DNA from: Artemisia argyi
Lineage: Eukaryota > Streptophyta > Magnoliopsida > Asterales > Asteraceae
Reading direction: 5' to 3'
DNA length: 64,000 nt
NCBI GenBank assembly: GCA_030686995.1
Contig: CM060696.1
Span: forward strand, 11,142,487 to 11,206,486
A model generated the notes under the pieces. That model did no database searches and was not told where the DNA came from. It worked only from the letters and a program-made list of their open reading frames with translations. Both the position numbers and the translations under genes were made by a program. Positions 55,766 through 64,000 of this stretch are shown in pieces. Position 1 is the stretch's first letter, and each line of letters opens with the position of its first letter.

Positions 55766-58700
55766 TGTAACAATTCGTAATTTCAGGTTAATTACTATTC
55801 CCGAAAAATTTCACTATTCATTTTTACTATTCACTTTTACTATTCATTTTCCCGAAATTTGATTTTTTATTTCATATTCTCGTGTGATAAATCATTTCCA
55901 TGGCAAAATAAAAGTTTGACACTCATCATATCATTTTCGCGAAAGTTATTAAAGAATTACACGTTTTAGGGTAAAACGTCATTAAAAAATTCTATGCACA
56001 ACGAAACTTGACCGCGTTAATTTTCCCCGTATCAGAAAAATGATTGATACACTCATGATTTATTTGAGAATTAATCATGACTGAGAAAAATGTGACCAAA
56101 TAAACCTCGGCCGTGAAAAACTGGAATTTTCATTTTTAAGCGTTTTTACTTAGCCGTAACCTTAGCCTATACCTGCACCGCGTTTCTAAGACGATTTGAG
56201 TTTTCACATTTTTGGAAAAAGTGAACATATTTTTCCCTCCTCCTTTGACCAAAAATCATTCCTTGATTTTTAGGCTTACGGTTTTATGTCTAAAAGACAT
56301 TTAATACCATCCGACACTAAACTGAGCCCAGTCTAGACATTATAAGTCATTTTAAATCATTTTTATTCTATGGGATTTGGTTGTAGAATAGCAATGTACT
56401 TTTCCAAATGTCCCGTTCTAGTACGTGTACTTTTTTTAAGTTTTAGAATAGCAGTGTACTTCCATAAGTGTCTCGTTCTAGTACGTGTACTTTTTTTAAG
56501 TTGTAGAATAGCAATGTACTTTCTATAAGTGTTCCAATTTGGTACGTCATACTTTCCATAAGTGTTCCTATATGGTACGTCATCCACGTACTAAATTGGA
56601 ACACTTATCGAAAGTACATTGCTATTCTACAACTTAAAAAAGTACACGTACCAGAACGGGACATTTATAAAAGTACACTGCTATTCTAAAACTTAAAAAA
56701 AGTACACGTACTAGAACAGGACACTTGGAAAAGTACATTGCTATTCTACAACCAAATCCCTTATTCTATTAGAAAAGTTACATTTTACTTTTCTCAATTT
56801 TACACAATATTCGTACGTTTTACGTATTATGCGTTTTAGACCCGTGTTTCCAGTTTTAGCAGGGTTTTAGCACCCCAATGGAACCTACCACTCATTTTAT
56901 ATTTTATTATGGAGTATATTGACATGTTTAACCATACTTTCAAGTTCCACATTTTTACGATACCCGGTTTTACGTTTTGAGGCTTAATCATTTACGGTTA
57001 GCATTTCCCGGAGTCAAAACTAACACAATATTTAGGATAATATCATCCAAGGCACACCTCACCCTCCCTAGCCTCATGAAACCGCAAATAGGGGGGGGGG
57101 GAGTCACACCTTAAGGTGGCTTGATCTCACTCTTAGTACCCTTGGATGATTACATGTGTTTAAGAGTGCTTAGAAAGCTTTGACTAGTCTTGTAAGTAAC
57201 CTCCTCAAAGGCATATAAAAGCCCCCTCCCCCCTCTTGTTTGCCGTCCACCATCACACACCAAAACACCTCACACTTAGCTAAATTACTTCTAGTTCCAA
57301 GCAAGATTCAAGTACTTCATCAACATAGAAACCCTAGCTTGGTTTTAGGTAATCAAAACTACTTCAAAACCTTATAAACTTTGGTGATTTCTCTTGAGTT
57401 TGAATCCACTCAAGTCATCTCAACTTTCAACATCTCTCTTTCAAGAATACAAGGGTAGAAAGATTGCATGAAGTGAAGTAGGGTGAAGCTTAAGTCTATC
57501 AAAGTCCTTACCTTACATGTTAACTTCCTTTCTTAATTGAAAGCCAAAAGTTGTAAGCAAAACCCTAACATAGTACTTGGTAAATATCATATTCATGCTA
57601 TTTACATATCATTCATGCTATATTTTGTCTTGTGATTATGTCCATGATGTTTAAAAATGAGTAAAACAAGTATTGGTATATATATATATATATGTTAACT
57701 TATGTTATTTAAACAAGTAAACTAGTGACTGTCTTGGTGAAATCTGATCAAAATGGTATAATTATGATATTGGACAATTACATATTGTAGTAGAGGACTT
57801 AACAAGGAAACCATAGCAATTTGAACCACTTAAAATGAGTACATGAGTAAAAAGTTATGACCATTTGAAGTTACCAAAACTTTGCGGCAAAACTGCCTAA
57901 ATACTTTCTGTAACAGAATTAAACACGCAAAAAGACGCCCTTCTGGTCCGTTTCAAGAAAAAGATAAAGCACGAAAGTTGTCCGGAATCACGTTTTCTTC
58001 AAAAACTCAGGAGCACGTATCCAGAAAACCAATAAAGAATGTGATTTTCTTCAGTTTCTTAACAGCTATTTTATGTACCAAAGTCACTATATTATAGTTA
58101 TGGTTTAAAAAGACCAAGAGGTCTAAAGACCTAAAATCAAGACCACAACCATGGCTAAAGCCAACGTTGAGTCTCAATACCATGGAACAATGACCAAAGG
58201 TCATGGCAAGGCCATGACTAAATGACCATATAAACTTACTTAGGCGAAAACATGAGTTAAAGAGTTAGCGATAACTTAAACATACAATTTGGATCTACTC
58301 CATCTAAAGAACCATGAAATCTTACAAGTAATTGTCAAACAAGATTTAAGAAACTTATCCTAATAACAATCTTCATGTAAAAATAAACTTTCCTAAGTTT
58401 ATTCAAATATTGGACATGTAACTTTTCGGATCAAAACTTATATATATATATGTATTTTATCAAATACTACAATAGTAGGGAGCCTCATGTGAGGAGTTCA
58501 TTAAGTAAGCCATCGAGATGAGTTGTTGATTTACGAATTAAAGTGTCCTGGCTCCTCGAACGTTTACTACATGACTTCTGAATTATGTCGGCCCGAACGG
58601 TAGTAAACGATATATAAACTATACATGTTTCATGAAACATTTCTTTTCAAAAGACTTACACTATACTTTGTACCACATCATGGACTAAATGCAAGACATA

Positions 58701-59608
58701 TATAGGCAATTCCTCATATTCTTTACTCCAATCCTAAGTCGCAACATTCTATTATAGGTTGCTCGTAGAAACCTTCACGATTCAACCATTACATTCACTA
58801 CTTGCTACTTTACTTAAGGTGAGTTCATAGCCCCACTTTACATTACTTCAATGTTTTACAAACCCTTGGGGGGAATACATGCTATTTTAAACCGAACACA
58901 ATGCTTTGAAACTGTATGCTGCCTGATTGTTTTATTATTACTAAGTACCATCCTTGCCAATCCTAGGCCCCATATCATGAACCATTTTATCACTAGTATT
59001 AGTGAGCGCGAGTATTGTGAATAAGCCTATTGGGATTGACGAATCCCATTTGTTTAACTAGATAAGTTCAAACGAATGCACTATATTTGAAACATTAAGT
59101 ATGACGGCAAAGTACTTACCGGGGCAACAAAACTGCCGATTGATATTGGTACCCGTTAACGTATTGGTTGCATAAGCTTAGTATATAATAATAACTGTTT
59201 TGTTTTCCAACTATGAGTATGAGTCTAATTAACTCATACTACCAACATATTGTGTTCAACCGTTAAACAAACTCTATGAATATCACTCAACCTTTGTGTT
59301 GACCTTTTAAGCATGTATTTCAGGTCCATGATAATCAAGAATGGAGCGGAAGGGCACGGACTAAAGGAAGAAGGCTATAAACTACTTTGTCATTCGATAA
59401 AACATCAAAAGACTTTATATTGATGTATTTTGAAACATGGAACCTTTTTGGGACCTAACTATGTAAACTCTGATATATTTGAATAAATTCGAATGATAAC
59501 TCTTTTTAAAGCGACTCGGTTAGAGATCGTTTTCTATTATTATGACTGTTGTGCCGTCGAGTAACACCCAAGTTGAATTCCGCTGCATCATGAATTGGGG
59601 GTGTTACA
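55766..59608 (+). repeat. 3' LTR of Tekay/Del-like element
   Basis: It matches 45982-49492 apart from the MITE at 56372-56760 and the shorter TA tract. It ends GGGGGTGTTACA before the TTCCG duplication. Confidence 0.93.
56372..56760 (-). mobile_element. 389-bp foldback MITE, Mutator-like (copy 2)
   Basis: Same ends and same length as 17502-17890, in opposite orientation judged by the asymmetric centre. It is flanked by a 9-bp duplication TTATTCTAT (56363-56371, 56761-56769). The 5' LTR provides the empty site at about 46596-46604 (TTATCCTAT). The two copies are nearly identical. Confidence 0.92.
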
Positions 59609-59613
59609 TTCCG

Positions 59614-59725
59614 CATACTTTACAAGGTCAAACAGTGTTTCAATATTAATAGTGTTGAGTTTACTTAATATTATTAAACCTTTACAAGCTACAAAGTAGT
59701 TTGATCAGAGTATATCGATCCAACA
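59614..59725 (+). repeat. SIRE-like Copia 5' LTR, right part
   Basis: It continues from 45981 after the nested element and ends GATCCAACA, complementary to the TGTTGG start. Confidence 0.85.
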
Positions 59726-59727
59726 AG

Positions 59728-59739
59728 TGGTATCAGAGC
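59728..59739 (+). promoter_or_regulatory. Primer-binding site, initiator-Met-tRNA type
   Basis: TGGTATCAGAGC lies two bases after the LTR; this is the standard Copia primer site. Confidence 0.9.
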
Positions 59740-59802
59740 TTGTGTTGGAAACTCTGATTAAGAAGAGAAATCTTAAACCGATTCTACAACAAATCCTTCA
59801 AG

Positions 59803-62603
59803 ATGTCGACAGAGGCTGCACCTGCTCCATCAATCACTGCTGTTAGAATACCTATTGTCAAGAAGGGAGAATATGACTTAAGGGCTATGAAGATGAGGCA
59901 GTACACTGCCATCACAGACCATGCACTATGGGATGTGATTGTCAATAGTAATATGCAAATTGAAGAACCAGTGGAGATCCCTGGACAACCAACACCACCT
60001 AAGCCAACTATACCAGCTCCTACCAAAAGAAATCAAGACAAAGCTCTCAACATACTGCTCTCTGCTATTCCTGATGGTCATTTATTGAAGTTTCATGATG
60101 CCAAGGACGTAAAACAACTATGGGATGCAATTAAGAAAAAGTTTAGGGGTAATTATGCTTCCAAGAAGATGCACAAGAACTTGTTGAAGCAACAATTTGA
60201 AACTTTCACTGTTGGTGAAAGAGAAGGTCTTGATTCTGCTTATGAAAGATTCCAAAATCTTCTGAGTATGCTAGAACTGTATGATGCTGAGGCATCAGTT
60301 GAAGATGCTAATTTAAGTTCTTGAGAAGCTTGCCATCAGCATGGCATGTAGCTGCTACTATGATCAGAGGACAACCAGGATTGGACACAATGGACTTTGA
60401 TGATCTCTACAACAATCTGAAGGTGTATGAGCATGAGATGAATGGTACTACAGGTTCAAGCACACATCAGAAACCCCAAAACGTTGCTTTTATATCTTCT
60501 GAAAACAGAAGCAGTACTTCCAATAAAGGTACTGCTTATCCTGTCCAAAGTACTATGACTAAAACCCAGGTTCCATGTACAACTATGGTCACTACCACTT
60601 CATCACCATCAAACACCCCCACCTCAGATGATGTTCTATGTTCATTCTTTGCTCAACAAGCATCTCTATCTGTAACCTATCAAGAGGATGTCTTATAAAT
60701 AGATGATGATGCTTTGGAAGAGATTGATATCAGATGGCAAGTTACCATGCTCACTGCAAGGATCAAGAAGTTTTTGAATAAGACAGGAAGAGGCATCAAT
60801 TTCAAACCTAAGCAGGGAATAACATTTGATAAGTCCAACATTGAGTGCTTCAATTGTTAGAGGACTGGTCACTTTGCAAGGGAATGCAAATTTGCAAAGT
60901 ATCAAGCAAACAAGATGATTGAACAACCCAAGCCTAAAAGAAAAGAGATTCCTATTACTGAACCAAAACCAAAAGCTTTGGTTGCTCAAGAAAATCTGTC
61001 AGAGATTGATTGGTCCAAGGAGTTTGATGATGAACCTGTAACCTATTCAATGGTTACGTTGGAAGATTGGAGCACAGCTTTTGATGAAGAGCCTGGATAT
61101 GCTGCTTTGGAGTCAAGAGATGGTCTAGGAAGCTTTGATTGGAGCATGGAGTTTGAAGAAGATCCTGTTCAGCTTGCTATGGTAGCTACTTCACCAAGTT
61201 CATCCACTATCTCTGAGGTATGCTCTAAGTGCAATGATATGTATCAAAAGTTACTTAGTGAATATGTAGCTGAAAGAGATAAATTTCAAAGGGCTAGGTC
61301 TGAGATAACTGGCTACCAGTTGACTTTAGAGTTAAGTTGAGTTGAAACATATAAGCAACAAGAATACCAAGTTAAGTTGAGTGAATGGAAACTAGGATGT
61401 AAGGTGTCTGAACTAGAGAAAGTTACTGCTGAAAGAGATAAGTTGCTAGAAAAACTTGCTGTTTGGAATGAATCAGGTCTGTCACATGTTCAATTTGTTG
61501 AAAAGCAAAGAACATCAAACATTAAAACTGGCCTAGGTTATGATAATGATAGCAAAGAATGTATTCCATTTAAGAGTAAGGAACTAAATCTTACAGTAGA
61601 TACCTCAACTAGTGATGAAGAATTCATAAGTTTGGATGAAAACACTTCTAGTGATGAGGAATCCCCTAGTCCAACACCTCCTGAATATAAGAATGACAAG
61701 AGATACAATGCAGTTACTAATCCCCCAGGTAGTTTTCAACCACCTAGGAAAGATGTCTCTTGTTATGGGGTAGATAACCTAGAGTTTAGGAAAAAGCTTA
61801 AAGGTCAATCAAAACCTGAAACTTTAGGAGCATCTGTTGAAGTACCTAGGGATGATGAGAAAAAGTTTTCAAAACAATCAGTACATTCAAACACTTTTCA
61901 AAGTACTGCTGATCACTCAGCAGTACCTCCAAGAAAATACTTACAAAATACTGCTAATTTTAGAAAGGGATTTGGAGATATTGGTCCAAAGGTCTGTTAT
62001 GTATGCTATAGTCCTCACCATTTGATTAAGGACTGTGATTATCACTCAGAATACTTAAGCAAATACCCAAGGACCAGGTCTGCAAATCAAAGTCATAAGG
62101 AGAATAAACCAAGGAAGAACAAACCAGTTTGGAATTACACAAATAGGGTTAACCATAGTAATTTCTCAAAAGACTATAGGTACCCTCATCAGAAAAGATC
62201 ATTCTCCAAACCCACAGTACCTTCTCAAAGTACTGATAGAAAGTTCCCTAACCAAGGTACTGCTGGCAGAAACTCAAGTGTAAGACCTAGGAGATTCAAT
62301 TACTACAAACCTAGAAGGCCTTACAACACAAGAAAAGATGCTAGAACACAGACCCAAACTCCAAAAGTTATAACTAAATGGGTTAAGAAAGAAAGTACTA
62401 TTGGGGAAGAACCAGTACTTTCAGAGGCTAAGGGTGAAAAAGGGAAAATTGATAAGAATGAACCAAAAGTTTTGGAAACAAAAACCTTAATTCTTGATCA
62501 TGTTTTCAAAGACAGTGGTGATTACATACTCAAAAATTTTGAGTATGTCACACCACAAGGGGAACACAAGTCAGTAATGGCTTGGGTTCCTAAAAACCAC
62601 TAA
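59803..62603 (+). pseudogene. SIRE-like Copia gag, frameshifted, with nonsense codons
   Basis: The ATG at 59803 opens a Copia gag (MSTEAAPAPS, YTAITDHALWDVI, LLSAIPDGHLLKFHDAKD, LWDAIKKKFRGN). A one-base loss near 60310 shifts the frame; the frame-3 continuation (LRSLPSAWHVAATMIRG) then runs to 62603 with TAA at 60696, TAG at 60858 and TGA at 61338. The TAG lies inside the zinc knuckle CFNC*RTGHFAREC. A second knuckle CYVCYSPHHLIKDC is near 61998. The long spacer between knuckles and the basic C-terminal region are typical of SIRE-type gags. Many codon pairs spell AGTACT (Ser-Thr). Confidence 0.85.
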
Positions 62604-64000
62604 CCTTTTTTCATGTGTATGCAGGGCAACCTAGAAGAGGAGCTTAAAGATCATCTTATTGTAGATAGTGGTTGCTCTGGAAGTATGACAGGGGAAAAGG
62701 AGCTCTTGTCAGATTTTAAAGCTTATTTTGGAGGAAAAATTGCATTTGAGAATGATCCTGATGGAGGAAGAATTACTGGCAAAGGAACTATCAAGGCAGG
62801 AAACATTGATTTTGAGAATGCTAGATATGTGAAGGAGCTCAAATTCAATCTTTTGTCAGTCTCTCAGATTTGTGATAAGAAGTATCCTGTGTTATTCTTT
62901 GACACAGAATGTCTTATACTTTCTCCTGATTTTAAACTAGAAGATAGAAACTTGGTGATGCTGAGAGCACCAAGAACTAATGATGTGTATAGCATAGACT
63001 TAAAGAACATCAATTCTGCTGAAAGAGCAACATGCTTGATTGTAAGAGCAACAATGGAGGAAGCACATCAATGGCACAGAAGATTGGGGCATGTAAATTT
63101 CAAGAACATCAATAAGCTGGTAAAAGGAAACTTAGTTAGAGGTTTACCATCTAAAACATTCAAGAATGATCACTCATGTCTTGCTTATAAAAAGGGTAAA
63201 TAGCACAAGGCTTCCTGTAAGAAGATTGAAGAGAAAACTATTAGAGAGCCTTTGGAATTGCTGCACATGGATCTGTTTGGACCTGTCTCAGTTGTTAGTT
63301 TGAACAAGAAGAAGTACTGTTTGGTTGTGACAGATGACTGTAGCAGATTTAGTTGGTTCTTTTTCTTATGCTTCAAGGATGAAACTTTTGATGCTATTCA
63401 TGATCTAATAATAGCACTTGAAAATCAGTTAAGATTCAAGGTTAGAGGAATTAGATGTGATAATGGAACTGAGTTCAAGAATCAGCTAATGGATGACTTT
63501 TGTGCCAAGAAAGGAATTAAAAGAGAGTTCAGTATTGCTAGAACTCCTCAGCAAAATGGAGTTGCAGAAAGAAAGAATAGAACTCAAATAAATGCAGCAA
63601 GGACAATGCTTGCAGACTCCCAATTACCTGTTCCATTCTGGGCTGAAGCTGTAAGTGCTGCTTGTTATGTGTTGAACAGAGTATCAGTGACAAAACCTCA
63701 AATGAAGACACCTTATGAGTTACTCATGGGAAAGAAGCCTAGTATCAAGTTTATGAAACCTTTTGGATGTCCCCTGACTATTTTCAACACTGCTGATAAT
63801 TTGGGCAAATTTGATGGGAAGTCAGATGAAGGATATTTATTGGGATATTGTACCAATAGCAAAGGATTCAGAGTGTACAACAGGACTACAAAGAAGGTTC
63901 AAGAATGTCTTCATGTTGATTTTCTAGAAGAGCAAGAAAATTCTAAAGGGAAAGGTCCTGATTGGATGTTTGATCTTGATTTAATGTCTTCATCTATGAA
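62604..64000 (+). pseudogene. SIRE-like Copia pol: protease and integrase, runs off window
   Basis: After the TAA at 62601 the same frame is open again. It shows the protease (LIVDSGCSGSMTG), the GAG-pre-integrase domain (HQWHRRLGHVNFKNINKL) and, after a TAG at 63201, the integrase core (LHMDLFGPVS, VTDDCSRFSWF, IRCDNGTEF, ARTPQQNGVAERKNRT). This gives the Asp-Asp-Glu triad. The C-terminal part (KPFGCPLTIFN, GYCTNSKGFRVYN) follows to the window end. Reverse transcriptase and RNase H would lie to the right. The stop at 63201 stands where Gln is usual, so this copy is inactive unless suppressed. Confidence 0.88.

Overview
This is plant nuclear DNA with no bacterial-type gene organisation. It contains intron-bearing plant genes (a GH28 polygalacturonase, a plant defensin and a proteasome-subunit/dehydroascorbate-reductase chimera) inside a dense stack of nested LTR retrotransposons and MITEs. 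The gag-like proteins carry CxxCGGPH knuckles and a KESDEF...SSVE motif. These, with the retropepsin-like ORF ending in CLELG, resemble retroelement proteins I know from Asteraceae (daisy family, Anthemideae-like), so an Asteraceae host is my inference.

Layout. (1) 1-28,100 is a nest. A Copia element (pol from 16,207, 3' LTR ending near 28,094) was hit in its integrase by a minus-strand gag-only element with ~3.9 kb LTRs (4,687-16,206). That element was hit by a chromovirus-type Gypsy copy now left as a solo LTR (7,359-10,804) and by a minus-strand Athila/Tat-like element (1-4,686, which runs off the window). The Copia element also received a 389-bp foldback MITE inside its reverse transcriptase and a complete plus-strand Athila/Tat-like element (18,961-26,550, TSD ATCAT). 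(2) 28,100-45,200 is the gene-bearing interval. On the minus strand lie a chimeric gene of ten recognisable exons (29,262-31,990), which fuses an RPN10-type VWA domain to a DHAR-type glutathione transferase, and a three-exon polygalacturonase (32,967-34,320). On the plus strand is a two-exon defensin (44,261-44,583). Between them are MITEs, LINE, Copia and SINE-like relics, microsatellites, diverged local repeats and a 35-bp-stem hairpin. (3) 45,200-64,000 holds a minisatellite and then a SIRE/Maximus-like Copia element running off the right edge. Its 5' LTR is split by a 13.6-kb Tekay/Del-like Gypsy element (45,982-59,608, TSD TTCCG), whose 3' LTR carries a second copy of the 389-bp MITE.

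The cellular genes have separate roles: redox/proteasome-related, pectin breakdown and antimicrobial defence. Nothing in the sequence links them in one pathway. The most unusual locus is the RPN10-VWA::DHAR fusion. Its ten exons splice in silico into 399 open codons with consistent phases, the join falls inside one exon exactly at the usual DHAR start methionine, and the usual last DHAR exon appears to be missing. All splice models come from reading the sequence by eye, without transcript or homology-search support.
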